Shown: positions 40,995 through 51,800 of the stretch, one piece after another
Layout of the letters: each line of letters starts with the position of its first letter
Numbering within the stretch: position 1 is the stretch's first letter
From: Bacteroidales bacterium
Lineage (GTDB): Bacteria > Bacteroidota > Bacteroidia > Bacteroidales > WCHB1-69
Assembly (NCBI GenBank): GCA_017395245.1
Contig: JAFPVR010000101.1
Location: 38,536 to 102,535 of the forward strand
Length of the DNA: 64,000 nucleotides
Direction of reading: 5' to 3'
The notes under the pieces: model-generated
Told to the model about the DNA's origin: nothing
Seen by the model: only the letters and a program-made list of their open reading frames with translations
Database searches by the model: none
Program-made: the position numbers and the translations under genes

Positions 40995-41129
40995 CAAAGA
41001 TACAACAAAAGGAATCCTTTGTCAAGGGTTTTGAAAAATTTATTTCTCGCTGAAAGCCAAACAGATACAAAATTTTCGTTAACTATTCGCCCACGAATTG
41101 TTAATTTTTGAGATCGAATTTCGCAAGAA
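40995..41129 (-). promoter_or_regulatory. shared promoter module, copy C (four-helix-bundle gene)
   Basis: On minus: TTCTTGC (41123-41129), 18 bp, palindrome TTAACAATTC-N6-GAATAGTTAA (41079-41104), 53 bp, TTGAC (41021-41025), 18 bp, TATCTTTG (40995-41002). Confidence 0.85.
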
Positions 41130-41176
41130 AACACGCAAGAAAGGAAAAAACGTGAAGGCCGTATCGGGAAAAACAC

Positions 41177-41184
41177 TATTTTTG
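41177..41184 (+). promoter_or_regulatory. -7 box TATTTTTG for the SEL1/TonB-C gene
   Basis: Lies 52 bp before the ATG at 41237. The intergenic 40912-41236 otherwise contains module C. Confidence 0.6.
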
Positions 41185-41236
41185 CAGGCTACAAAGCTGT
41201 CGGCAATAACAGTGGAATAAGATAATGATCATAAGT

Positions 41237-42148
41237 ATGAAACAATCACTTTTTATCATAGTGCTGGCCGTCCTATCTTTAGGTCAACTAGGAGCTCAGG
41301 GCGAAAAAGAGTTGCAAAAAGCGCAAAAGTATGAGGCGGCTGGGGAGCAACAACACAAGAACGCTATCAAATACTACCGCAAAGCGGCGGATAAAGGAAA
41401 TTTGGAAGCCCTGTTCAAGGTTGCGGAAAACGACCTTGTTGGAGACCGGCCCTGCGAGCAAATCAAAACCTTGGAAATCCTTCAAAAGCTGGATGAGGCG
41501 GATGCCTACAGACTCTCCAACGCCTACAGACGCTGTGGCGACATGGAACAATCCATACTATACCTGAAAAAAGCGGCCAAAGAGAACAACCCAAAAGCGC
41601 TGGAACGGTTGGGAGATGCATACTGGTGCGGCAAAGGTGTTGAAAGAGACAGGACTGAGGCTCTTCGGCTTTACCAATTAGCCGCCGAAAAGAGCACAGG
41701 AGAAGAAAAGCAACAGATACTTGAGAAAATTAGCAGTTTCAGGGGAATTCTTGATTTACTGGCAAAGAGCCCTGAGACAATTACACCCATTACCACATCA
41801 GACACCGACACTTTGCCAAAAACCAACAAAGAGGGAGGCATCTTTTACTTCAATGAACAGATGCCCGTATATCCCGGCGGCACCGAAAAGCTCGTAGAGT
41901 TTCTTCGTGACGAAGTACTCTATCCTGAAAAAGCCAAAATGAATGGTGTTACTGGCACAAACGTTGTCGAATTTGTAGTTGAAAAAGACGGCTGTGTGGC
42001 CAACGTGAAAGTGAGAACTCCCTTCAACCCCATCTGCGACGAGGAATCAGAAAGGGCCGTCATGGCAATGTCACCATGGCAACCAGGCAAAAACGAAGGA
42101 AAACTCGTGCGCTGCTTCTTTGAAGTTCCCATCACTTACGGTCACTAA
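41237..42148 (+). CDS. exported SEL1-repeat protein with TonB C-terminal domain
   Basis: A 303-residue protein. Signal peptide with AQ cleavage (residues 1-20) at the ATG at 41237. Residues 20-160 hold SEL1/TPR-like repeats (NAIKYYRKAADKGNLEALF, SILYLKKAAKENNPKALERL, GDAYWCGKGVERDRTEALRL). Residues 200-300 are a TonB C-terminal domain: MPVYPGGTEKLVEFL, YPEKAKMNGVTGTNVVEF, CVANVKVRTPFNP and VMAMSPWQPGKNEGKL. There is no inner-membrane anchor other than the signal, so it is likely periplasmic rather than a true energy transducer. Its partner is unknown. Confidence 0.82.
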   Translation: MKQSLFIIVLAVLSLGQLGAQGEKELQKAQKYEAAGEQQHKNAIKYYRKAADKGNLEALFKVAENDLVGDRPCEQIKTLEILQKLDEADAYRLSNAYRRCGDMEQSILYLKKAAKENNPKALERLGDAYWCGKGVERDRTEALRLYQLAAEKSTGEEKQQILEKISSFRGILDLLAKSPETITPITTSDTDTLPKTNKEGGIFYFNEQMPVYPGGTEKLVEFLRDEVLYPEKAKMNGVTGTNVVEFVVEKDGCVANVKVRTPFNPICDEESERAVMAMSPWQPGKNEGKLVRCFFEVPITYGH

Positions 42149-42170
42149 TAAGTCCAACACTCTTTCCCCT

Positions 42171-43328
42171 ATGCTCGTTACCACCCTATATCTTCTCGCC
42201 GTCCCGCTGCTCGTCATGCTCGCGGCGAAAAAATGGCCCGTCATCGAGAAGATTTCCCCGATGGTGATCCTCTATATCATCGGGTTAGTGGTCGGGAACA
42301 TCGGCATTGTGGGCGAAGGCGCGCGGCAGACCTGCACCAATGTCTCCAACGTCGTGGTGCTGCTCTCCATCCCGTTGATGCTGTTGGGTTGCGACTTCCG
42401 CGCATGGTCGGCGAAAGCGGCCGTGAAAGCTTTCCTCGTCGGACTCTTCAGCATCCTCGCCGTCACCATTGGAGGCTTCTTTCTCTTTCACAGTCAAGCG
42501 GTTAACGCAGGCATCAGCAACACCGACTTCGCGCGGGTGAGCGCGGCTATGACCGGCATCTACACCGGCGGCATCCCCAACTTCGCGCCTGTGGCCAAAG
42601 CCGTCAACCTGCCCGACAACCTCTTCCTGCTGGTCTCCGGCTACGACCTCGTGGTTACCAGCCTCTATCTTCTATTCATCGTCTTCCTTGGCGGCCGACT
42701 GGTCCGTTGGCTCTTCCCCAACCAGCAATCCTCCCCCACCCCTGACAGCGAATCCGACACTTCTGTGACCGAAGAGGCAGCTTCAAAATCGTTCTGGTCC
42801 CGGATGGGAAACCGCGCCCTAGGCATTGGCGTTGCCGCTATTATCGTAGCTGCTTCCTACGAACTTTCGCTCGTAATCCCCATTGAGAACAGCACCGCCG
42901 TCATCATCATCCTGCTCACCACCCTCTCCATCGCGCTCTCTTTCTGGAAACCCCTTAAAAAACTGGAAAACACCTTCGACACAGGCCTTTACTTCGTCTA
43001 TGTCTTCTGTCTTGCCGTCGCCACGATGGTGAACATTCGCGAGCTGGAATTCAGCCGGTACATATTTATATTATGGTACATTGCTTTCGCCGTGTTCGGA
43101 TCGCTGCTGCTCCAGCTACTGTTCGCCAAATTCCTTAAAATCGACGGCGACCTCACCCTCACGGCATCCATCTCCCTCATCAACTCCCCGCCGTTCGTAC
43201 CGATGGTGGCCGCCGTCCTGAACAACAAATCGGTTATCCTCCCGGGCATCGCCATCGGACTGCTGGGTTATGCCGTCGGCAACTATTTGGGAATCGGAAT
43301 ATTTATGTTGTTGTCGGCGTTGGGTTGA
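42171..43328 (+). CDS. DUF819-family membrane protein
   Basis: A 385-residue polytopic membrane protein from the ATG at 42171 (MLVTTLYLLAVPLLVMLAAK), 22 bp after the preceding gene. About ten hydrophobic helices, with a central hydrophilic linker rich in Ser/Thr/Asp near residue 190. The motif VSAAMTGIYTGGIPNFAPVA and the late ASISLINSPPFVPMVAAVL match the DUF819/YjcL family of putative carboxylate or amino-acid transporters; the substrate is unassigned. Probably cotranscribed with the SEL1/TonB-C gene. It is followed by a GC-rich CCCCGGGG-type palindromic repeat region (43340-43430). Confidence 0.85.
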   Translation: MLVTTLYLLAVPLLVMLAAKKWPVIEKISPMVILYIIGLVVGNIGIVGEGARQTCTNVSNVVVLLSIPLMLLGCDFRAWSAKAAVKAFLVGLFSILAVTIGGFFLFHSQAVNAGISNTDFARVSAAMTGIYTGGIPNFAPVAKAVNLPDNLFLLVSGYDLVVTSLYLLFIVFLGGRLVRWLFPNQQSSPTPDSESDTSVTEEAASKSFWSRMGNRALGIGVAAIIVAASYELSLVIPIENSTAVIIILLTTLSIALSFWKPLKKLENTFDTGLYFVYVFCLAVATMVNIRELEFSRYIFILWYIAFAVFGSLLLQLLFAKFLKIDGDLTLTASISLINSPPFVPMVAAVLNNKSVILPGIAIGLLGYAVGNYLGIGIFMLLSALG

Positions 43329-43339
43329 TTATCGTTTCA

Positions 43340-43430
43340 ACACCCCATATCGTCCCGGGGCTGCGGCCTACGGCCTTACCCCGGGCTACCGAGTTGTTGC
43401 CCCTCCGGGGCTGCTTAAGGAAGAGGTTTT
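43340..43430. repeat. GC-rich palindromic repeat (CCCCGGGC/GCCCCGG)
   Basis: Contains CCCGGGGCTGCGGCC...CCCCGGG, then GTTGCCCCTCCGGGGCTGCTTAAGG. The second part is a variant of the R2 head and recurs at 63915-63955. Confidence 0.7.
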
Positions 43431-43453
43431 TATATGAACACATTTTGTTGATA

Positions 43454-43494
43454 AAAATTTTTAGTACTATGCGATACAAGGTACTAAAAATTTT
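43454..43494 (+). promoter_or_regulatory. 14-bp inverted repeat, candidate PadR operator
   Basis: AAAATTTTTAGTAC (43454-43467) and its perfect complement GTACTAAAAATTTT (43481-43494) with a 13-bp spacer, ending next to the -7 box TATCTTTG (43496-43503). The position suits autorepression by the following PadR protein. Confidence 0.75.
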
Positions 43495-43495
43495 G

Positions 43496-43503
43496 TATCT
43501 TTG
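43496..43503 (+). promoter_or_regulatory. -7 box TATCTTTG of the padR-pspC operon
   Basis: 28 bp before the ATG at 43531. Confidence 0.75.
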
Positions 43504-43530
43504 CCGCTTCAAACTTCAAAGCAAAAAGAG

Positions 43531-43872
43531 ATGAATATCAATGCTGAAAATGTGAAATCGCAGATGCGGAAGGGTTACTTGGAATACTGTATTCTATTGA
43601 TTATCAGCAAGAAACCCGCATACGTATCCGATATAATTAACGAGCTGAAGGAGGCGAAGATGATTGTGGTGGAAGGCACCCTCTACCCTCTACTCTCCCG
43701 ACTGAAGAACAACGGTATCCTGCAATACGAATGGCAGGAGTCACTTTCCGGCCCCCCGCGCAAATACTACGAGCTCACCGAAGCCGGCAAGAACTTCCTT
43801 GCTGAACTGGAAGCGGGATGGGAGGAGCTGAAAGAGGCGGTGGAACAATTAAAAATGATGAATGCTGAATGA
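43531..43872 (+). CDS. PadR-family transcriptional regulator
   Basis: A 113-residue winged-helix protein of the PadR family. RKGYLEYCILLIISKKPAYV and SDIINELKEAKMIVVEGTLY form the N-terminal helix-turn-helix. YPLLSRLKNNGILQYEWQES is the recognition-wing region, SGPPRKYYELTEAGKNFLAE the wing and dimer helix. The first gene of an operon with a PspC-type protein, preceded by a large inverted repeat. PadR regulators usually repress their own operon and respond to small aromatics or envelope signals. The effector is unknown. Confidence 0.9.
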   Translation: MNINAENVKSQMRKGYLEYCILLIISKKPAYVSDIINELKEAKMIVVEGTLYPLLSRLKNNGILQYEWQESLSGPPRKYYELTEAGKNFLAELEAGWEELKEAVEQLKMMNAE

Positions 43873-43977
43873 TAAATGATGAATAAAAAGTTTCCTTAAG
43901 CAGCCTCGAAGAGGCAAAACGCGCGAAGCGCAATTAACCCCACACAAGCGTAACGAAGTGAAGCGCAGTGTGGGGCA
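43858..43977. repeat. word repeat (AATGATGAAT) followed by R2 palindrome
   Basis: AATGCTGAAT-type words at 43858-43885, then a full R2 unit (CCTCGAAGAGG, GCGCGAAGCGC, CCCCACAC...GTGTGGGG) ending 26 bp before the PspC start. Confidence 0.8.
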
Positions 43978-44003
43978 ACAACGAACAAAAAAAAAACAAA
44001 AAT

Positions 44004-45215
44004 ATGAAAAAGACAGTCTCAATTAATTTAGGCGGATTCGTGTTTAACATCGACGAGGACGCCTGCGATCGGCTGAGCCAGTACCTCGCCGACATTGAAA
44101 AACGGTTTCCTGAAGGGGAGCGTGCCGAAATCATCCGCGACATCGAAGAGCGGATGGCCGAGCTGCTAAACTACAAACTCCAGAACCGCAACGTTGTGGA
44201 AATCAACGACGTGGATGAGGTCATCGAGGTCATCGGGAAGCCCGAGCAGTTCGAGGACGAGAGCGGCAACGAGGCATCCAGCACCACTGAATCCACGAGC
44301 AACAGCGCTGCCGGAAGCACGGGTAACACTGCCAACACCGGAAGTGCCACAGTCCGGCAGCCCCGCAAGCAGCGCAAGCTCTACCGCAACAGCAACGACC
44401 GCATGGTGAGCGGTGTGGCGAGCGGTCTGGCGGCCTACTTCGACCTCGACCCGGCCATCGTGCGCATCCTGTTCGTCATCCTGGCCTTTGCGAGCCTCGG
44501 ATGGGGCATCCTCATCTACCTCATCCTGCTCATCGCCATGCCCGAGGCCAAGACAAAAGCCCAATTCCTGGAGATGCAGGGCATTGAGCCCACGTTGGAG
44601 AACATCGACAACTTCCAGATGGAACCCGTGGCCCACAGCGACGGTGCCATCACCTTCGGCAAGATCCTGAAAATCTGCCTGATTGTGCTGGGTATCATCA
44701 TCGGTGCCAGTCTGGCGCTGTGCGTGTTGGGCATCTTCATCGCCATCTTCGTGGCCTTGCTCACCCACGAGCCGGGCACCTTCGGCAACGCCATCGACAT
44801 GGGGTTGTTAGGCAGTTGCGCCCTCTTCCTGCTCTGCCCGGTCATCGGCATCGCCATCCTGTGCGTGCGTGCGGCCGGCGGCGAGCGCAAGCACAAAGGG
44901 ACCGGCTGGATTCTGCTGGCGGTGTGGTTGCTCAGCCTCTTCGGCATCATCGGCTTCGGCATTGAAGCGGGCAAGCGCGACGACCTCGGCAAACGGCTGG
45001 AACGCACCGGCGAACAGTGGGAAAAGTGGTTCGATGACAACGGTAGTTCAACCACGGACAGCTATTACGGTGCCCAAAACCTCGACAGCATCATTGATCC
45101 TGTGCTCGAAGAGATCCGCGACGAAAACACCACCTACGACATCACTATCCACACGAATCCGGACAAGGGGGTGAATCTTAATATCAGCACAAAGAAAACG
45201 ACGGATTCCTTATAA
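44004..45215 (+). CDS. PspC-domain membrane protein
   Basis: A 403-residue protein. Start is set at the ATG at 44004; the frame extends to 43968, which is R2-derived. Residues 1-90 form an acidic cytoplasmic domain (FNIDEDACDRLSQYLADIEKRF), typical of PspC proteins encoded beside PadR. A Ser/Thr/Asn-rich linker follows, then the PspC domain (RKLYRNSNDRMVSGVASGLA, VRILFVILAFASLGWG near 150-180) with a membrane helix. Three or four further membrane helices and a C-terminal periplasmic tail follow. Together with PadR it likely forms an envelope-stress or PspC-like module. Confidence 0.87.
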   Translation: MKKTVSINLGGFVFNIDEDACDRLSQYLADIEKRFPEGERAEIIRDIEERMAELLNYKLQNRNVVEINDVDEVIEVIGKPEQFEDESGNEASSTTESTSNSAAGSTGNTANTGSATVRQPRKQRKLYRNSNDRMVSGVASGLAAYFDLDPAIVRILFVILAFASLGWGILIYLILLIAMPEAKTKAQFLEMQGIEPTLENIDNFQMEPVAHSDGAITFGKILKICLIVLGIIIGASLALCVLGIFIAIFVALLTHEPGTFGNAIDMGLLGSCALFLLCPVIGIAILCVRAAGGERKHKGTGWILLAVWLLSLFGIIGFGIEAGKRDDLGKRLERTGEQWEKWFDDNGSSTTDSYYGAQNLDSIIDPVLEEIRDENTTYDITIHTNPDKGVNLNISTKKTTDSL

Positions 45216-45227
45216 TTAATTTTGGTT

Positions 45228-45277
45228 TCAGGTTTCAGGTTTCAAGTTCGCTGAAACCTGAAACTTGAAACTTTTTG
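45228..45277. terminator. inverted repeat GTTTCAGGTTTCA / TGAAACCTGAAAC with T run
   Basis: A 13-bp stem with a short loop, followed by TTGAAACTTTTTG, 12 bp after the PspC stop. A likely intrinsic terminator built from the same words as the repeat at 34376-34426. Confidence 0.7.
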
Positions 45278-45356
45278 ACTATGTTAATCGATTTACGGCA
45301 AATCCACAAAACCTTCAATTAACAGCCAAAGGCTAACCAACATTCACTAAAAATCG

Positions 45357-45364
45357 TATCTTTG
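45357..45364 (+). promoter_or_regulatory. -7 box TATCTTTG for ybjQ
   Basis: 26 bp before the ATG at 45390. Confidence 0.7.
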
Positions 45365-45389
45365 CACCCTCATTCAAAATTTCATCATC

Positions 45390-45710
45390 ATGATTTTAAC
45401 CACCACACCAACTATTGAAGGAAAACAGATTGTCAACTATCACGGCGTCGTGTTCGGCGAGGTCATTACCGGCGTGAACTTCGTGAAAGATTTCTTCGCA
45501 GGAGTCCGCAATATCGTTGGCGGCCGCTCGGGATCCTACGAGGACGAGCTGACGCAAGCCCGTGACGCCGCAATGCTGGAACTGGAACAGCGTGCCATGG
45601 AAAAGGGCGCCAACGCCGTGGTCGGCATCGACCTCGACTACGAGGTGCTCGGCCAGAACAACGGCATGCTGATGGTCACCGCGTCAGGTACGGCCGTTAC
45701 CGTGGCGTAA
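45390..45710 (+). CDS. YbjQ/UPF0145-family protein
   Basis: A 106-residue cytosolic protein matching the YbjQ/UPF0145 family along its whole length. It shows [20 protein letters not shown] at the start, [20 protein letters not shown] in the middle, then [14 protein letters not shown] and [11 protein letters not shown] at the end. The family is sometimes labelled heavy-metal-binding, and forms pentamers in known structures, but its physiological role is not settled. It has its own promoter and is followed by a very long hairpin that could terminate its transcript. Confidence 0.9.
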   Translation: MILTTTPTIEGKQIVNYHGVVFGEVITGVNFVKDFFAGVRNIVGGRSGSYEDELTQARDAAMLELEQRAMEKGANAVVGIDLDYEVLGQNNGMLMVTASGTAVTVA

Positions 45711-45786
45711 TGACAATTTCGGCAACCTATCCCTGTTAGTGGATTCATATCAAATAGCCCAATCGGGTGCGATTTTCCCTAAAGCC

Positions 45787-45863
45787 CCAAAAGGTTGCAC
45801 ATAGGCGTTGATGCAGTTGCGTGACAAAAAAACATCAACCATGTGCAACCTTTTGGATTTTTT
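45787..45863. terminator. long two-tier hairpin followed by T run
   Basis: CCAAAAGGTTGCACAT (45787-45802) pairs perfectly with ATGTGCAACCTTTTGG (45841-45856). An inner stem TTGATG/CATCAA (45808-45813/45833-45838) continues it. The run of T at 45858-45863 suits a terminator for ybjQ, but it also lies in the leader of the macroglobulin gene. Confidence 0.75.
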
Positions 45864-45893
45864 GCGTCATTCTATAAATCGTATTTGCAAAAA

Positions 45894-48800
45894 ATGATCA
45901 GGAGAGGTAAACACCATATTTTCAGGATATTATCATTATTCGTAGTGCTTGCGATAGCGGTAACAGCGCACGCCCAGTGCCTCGACAGCCGTTCCTTCGA
46001 CCAACTCTGGACACGCTACTACGACATCCGGTCGGGCTATGTGCAGGATCAGCAACGGATGCTCGACACCATCGGGTGGAAAGCCGAAGCAGAGCACAAC
46101 GAACTCCAACGATTTCATGTCAACTTCGAGCGCATCAGCCTCACCTACAGTCCGAACGAGACGGAGGCCTTGCTGCTGGCCAACTCCCTGTCGAAAACGT
46201 CCCCGCAGCCCTATTGCGGCATCTATCATTACCTGATTTCGAAGATATTGTCCACTTTTTGGGCCACATCCACAATCAATATGGGCAGTACCGAGCTGGC
46301 CGATGTGATGAGCTGGTCCAAAGAGGAACTTTCCGACAACATTCTCAATCATGAAGACACTGCATTCCAACAGTTGTTCCATTACGGGCTGGTACCGGCC
46401 GACGATTTCCGATTCATGACTACACCGGGCAATGTCACAACCCTCCCCGGTCTCACGCTTTTGGACGTGGTCCTGACGAGCTATCTCCAAAACACGAAGA
46501 GCTATCTGTTGGACCGTGACTTCGCTATCGACATGATAGACAGCATCATCGAGATTCATCGCCAACGCGGCGACACGCAGCTGATGCTGGAGTACGAAAT
46601 CATGCGGCTGAATATAAACTCCGCGAGCAGCACCTCCCTGAGCAACCCGTTATGGAACGGTTTGGCTGAACTGGAACGCCAATATGGTTCCAATCATGCC
46701 TTGGAATATGAGAAGGGGATCTGCCTCTATGCGTATGCCTTCGACAACGACACGCTGCCGCAGGAGGAACGGAGGCGGTATCTGATCCAATGTGCACAGG
46801 CATTTCACAACGTGGTTGAAACGGCGCCCGACACTTTCTACCAAACCAACGCCGACCTCATTTTGGAAAAGCTCACCCAGAAAGAGTTTTCCGTTCAGTC
46901 CTATATGCCGACCTATCTCCAGCCGTCGGCGAAGCACCTCATTCCCATCAAATACCGCAATGTGGACACGCTCTACGTTTCGGTCTATCGCATCCGCGAC
47001 TACGAAGACTTCATCTTGAACACGCCAAGTCCCTCTAAAGCCTTGTTGAACAAGGAGATGATGCAACAACAGCGGTACGTGCTTCCGCAACCCGTCCCCT
47101 ACATCCAGCACACCTCAGACCTCTGGTTGGACAGCCTGCCCATAGGCAACTACATTCTCCAGTACCATACGCGCCCCGACGCCGATTCCGGCAGTACATT
47201 GGTCACGCACGAGCTCACCATCACCCGAATCACAGCGTTGGAAAACACCATCGGGCGGAAATCGTACATCTCCTTCGTGGATTCCCGCACGGGAGCCCCG
47301 CTCGCCGGACTGAAGGTGAGGAAGGAAAACTTTAGTCGCGATTGGGGTTCCCGCTCCTCCGTCTATACGAACCGTAAAGGGTGCATCCGGTTGCATGCCC
47401 CATCGGGAAAGCACGACTGGCTGTTCACGGTGAACGATGGTAAGGAATGTGTGGTGTTTTTTGACATGGGAGACTTCCCTGAGGAATATGCTACAGTCTT
47501 CAATCGGACGCGTCGCCGCTATTACTACAACTATACGGGCTACCGCTATCGTAAGGAGACGGAGATTCCTTCCCGGTTAGTGCTGGACCGACCGTTATAT
47601 CGTGCCGGACAGCAGCTGCATTTCAAGGCATACCTGGTCCACGGGCATCAGATGGCGGCCCATCGCCGCGTATTGGTGGCACTGCTGGACCGCAACTACC
47701 AGAAGATCGACAGTTTGGAACTGGAAACCAACGATTTCGGAACTGTATCAGGAACGTTCAAGCTGCCCGAGAACCTCACAGGATACGGAACGATAGACTT
47801 GTGGGACGACAACTACGACAGGTATGCGGAGGCCCAGTTTGAGATTGCCGCCTACAAGCTGCCGACCTTCAAGGTGGTGTTGGAGAATCCCGGTCGGCAA
47901 TACGCCATCGGGGACACGCTCCAACTGTCCGGGAAAGCCGTGACCTTCACTGGCGACCCCGTCTCCTTCGCGCAGGTCGTGGTAACCGCAAAAACCGATT
48001 ACACTTCGAAGGTAACCCTTTTCCTCGAAACGGATGCACGCGGACGGTTCTCGTTTTCCATCGCCACCTCCGACAACGCCAACGTGCATGGGGCTTCTTG
48101 GGACAATTTGACGGTGAACGCGGTAGTCACGGACCGCAATGGCGAGACACAGTCGGGCGAAAAAAGCTACAAACTCAGAAAGGACGCCTTGTTTATCACC
48201 CTTGACGATAACACCCTTGCCCACGCTTATTATGGGGAGGAGCATTTCAATCCAATCGATTTGGCCAAGCAAGACACTTTGCGCAGCCTGATTGAGGTCA
48301 AGACCTTCACTGGGAAAGTATTGACGGATATCCCGGTCAAAGTGGAGATGCACAAACTAACTGCGCCAGACACTTGCAAATCATTGATTTACAAAAGTTA
48401 TAAAAGGCCTTCCGCTCCTTTGTACAGCTCAAGTGACTACCGCCGCTATTTCCCGCAATACACCTTTGAAGAGCCCCACGAGCGGCCGGAATCATGGCCT
48501 ATAGGGGAGAAGGTCTATTTAGAGGAGCGCGTCTTTTCGGAAAGTACACCCTGGGCAGTCAGATTGACGGATTTTGAGCCGGGCATCTACATCCTAACAT
48601 TCAGTGCAACAGACTCCTTAGACCGAACCACCACCAAAAAACTATCGCTTGAAATTCGGAACACGGCCCGCAAAGACGCTTTCAAAGGATTGGCGCTAAA
48701 AGTGAACATATTGGAGCGCACCAAACATCGAATCGTCTTCCTGGTGACCTCCGACTTGGATCAGGCGCAGGTCGCCTGCCATGTCTATCAGGGGTTGCAG

Positions 48801-51800
48801 ATGCGGCAGAAACAGTTCGTGCTGAACCATCGTCAGAAGGTCATTTCAATGCCGATACGCGAAAGGCCAGGCGCCGTTTATGTGGATTGCCAAACCGTTC
48901 AGCACGATATCGTGTATCGCTCAAGCGACCGTCGGTACTATTGGGGGCGGAAGCATTTCAAACCGGGGGTGCTGGAAATGAACATGATTCATTGGCGAAG
49001 CCTGCTGCACCCGGGCAGTCAGGAGCATTGGACCGTGGAGGTGCGGAACGCTTCCACGCACAAGCCTGTGAAGGCGGAGGTGCTTGCCTGGATGGTGGAC
49101 ACCAGCCTGTTGGCGCTGAACGCCAAGACTTATAATCCGTGGATACTGCCGTATGAAGGCTCTTATCGCGCCTCCCCTTTCGATGGCATCGGCACATTTC
49201 CTGTGTGTTATACCTTGTCCTTCCGGTGTGTGTTCCCTAAATCCTATCGTCATGCCTCCAAACGGCAGGAAATGCTGAAACAATATCCGCATCTGGATAT
49301 GGAACACCTCTCCACCTCCGAATTTCAGACATTTTCCCCTTACTTTTTGTACGGTTCGCTCTTCCGTTCCGACAACACCGGAAGACTGGCGGGAGAAAAC
49401 ATCCGGACCACGCCGGGACGAAGTGTGTCAATAGATGAAATCACCCCGTTTGATTTGGTGGAAACCGAGTTGATAGAAACGCCCTCGGCCGAAAATGACG
49501 ATGACGGTTTTGCGGGCGGCGGTCTGCATCCGTTCCGCATCCGCGACCACTTCACGGAAACGGCCTTTTTCCTGCCCCACCTGCGGACGGACCACAACGG
49601 CCGCACCGATTTCGAGTTCACCGTCCCCGACCAGTTCACGACATGGCAGTTTTACGCCTTGGCGCACACGAAAGGGCTGAAAACAGGCAAGTTGCAGGGT
49701 TCCATGGTATCGAAGATGCCGCTGATGCTGCAGACCAACGCCCCGCGTTTCCTCCGCGAAGGCGACACCCTCACCCTCCGCGCCAAGGTCACCAACCTTA
49801 CCGAATACGATTTGGAGGGAGAGGTGACGGTGGAATTTTTTAATGCGGAGGATAACAATCCCGTTAAAATGGTGGTTGATCCGAATTGTAGAGACGCGGT
49901 GCGTGATAGTAGAGACGTGCCATGGCGCGTCTCTACAGACGGGAAATCCCAATTCTCCGTAACGGCCGACGCCTCCCAAACCGTCCAATTCCGCATTATC
50001 GTCCCCGCCGACATCCCCGCCATCGGCTACCGGATGGTGGCCCGTGCCGGTAACTACGGCGACGGCGAGGAACGCCTCCTGCCCGTGCTGCCTAACAAAA
50101 TGCTGGTGACCGAATCCCATCCGTTCGTGGTGGCCGCCAACACGGACACCGCCTTTGTTTTCAACCGCTATCGCACGCACGCCACGCCCACGATGCAGCC
50201 GCTGAGCTACACCGTAGAGGTTACCACGAACCCCACGTGGCTCGCCATCCGCTCCCTACCCTTCCTGATGCGCTACCCCTACGAATGCAATGAGCAGACC
50301 TTCAGCAAGTTGTTCGCCGCAGCCACCGTGCAGCACGCCCTCGCGCAAAGCCCCGGTCTGGACTCGGTATTCCGCAGCTGGCTCGCCGACACGGTGAACC
50401 AGGCGCTGGCCTCCCCGCTGCTCAAGAACAAGTCGATGCAGGGCCTGCTGTTGGAGGAGACCCCGTGGCTGCGGGATGCACAGAACGAGTCGCAACAACG
50501 AATGGAGACTGCCAAGCTTTTCAGCCAAGATAATCTGAAGCAACAGTTGGACAAGAGTTTCAACAAGCTGTTGAACAATCAGTTAGCGAATGGCGGCTGG
50601 GATTGGTACGGACATCGGGACTACTCCCCGTACATCACCGACCACATTGTGGCGGGCTGCTACAAGCTGCAACGTTTGGGCGTAAAACTCCCGCAGGCGG
50701 ACAAGATGCTGGACAAAGCCATCCGCGCCGCCGACCATTATCAGGAAAGATGTTATGAGATGCATCTGGACCGGCAGGATTTGGAGCCCGGTGCGCCTTT
50801 CTTCTTTACGGAAGAGGATGTACACTATCTCTACATGAGGTCGTTTGCGCCATACGATTCGGTTTGGATTTCAAAAAAATATGTACAAAATCTGATTAAT
50901 CTGATGCGTCAAAACTTGTATAAGTCCAACTATACACTTCAGGCAGAGGCCGCCTTGGTTCTTCATCGCACCGGCGACAAAAAAGCCAAGTTCGAGGCGC
51001 GGCAAATCATGGAACGCCTCCGCCAACAAGCTGTCATTGACCGTGATAAGGGAATGTACTGGCGCAAGGAGTACAGCGGCTACTACTATCGTTGGTACGA
51101 GGCTCCGATTGAACGGCAGGCGTTGCTGATTGAGGCTTTCTCGGAAATCTCGCCGCGTCCGAATGAGCTGACGGCCATGAAACAATGGCTGCTTTTGCAG
51201 AAGGAAGGAAACAGCTGGAGCAACACGAAAGCCACGGCTGAGGCCGTCTATGCGCTGTTGCTCGACACCCCGGCGGATTTACTGCAACCGGCCACAACAG
51301 TCGTCACGGTGGGCGGGGAAGAGATCACCTCTACGGAAGCCGCAAAAGCAGAGGCCGGCACCGGCTATATGCAACGGGTTTGGAATCCGGAGGCCATGTC
51401 GCCCTCGTTGGCCGACATTACTGTGCGCACCGACAGCACACACCCGGCCTTCGGGGCCGCTTACTGGCAGTATTTGGAGGTCCCCGACCAAGTGGAGGAC
51501 GTTGGCAGCGGGCTGTCGGTGCGGCGCACGTTCTACCACCAGCCGGCGGTCGGCAACGGAAAGACAGCCGAGCCTGTGACCGCCGACAATCCCGTCCGTC
51601 TAGGCGAACGTATCACCGTGAAGATTGTCGTCACCAGCGACCGCGACTTGGAGTACGTGCACGTGAAGGATCCGCGTGCGGCGGCCTTCGAGCCTGTCAA
51701 CATCCACGAGCGCAATGGCTGCCAGAGCGGCACATGGTGGATTGAGAGTCCGCGAGATGCCAGCAACAGCTTCTTCTTCAAGAAGTTCCCGCAAGGCACG

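Noticed and set aside
45843-45893. Upstream start for the macroglobulin gene
   Set aside because: It lies inside the long hairpin and gives no better signal peptide than the ATG at 45894.
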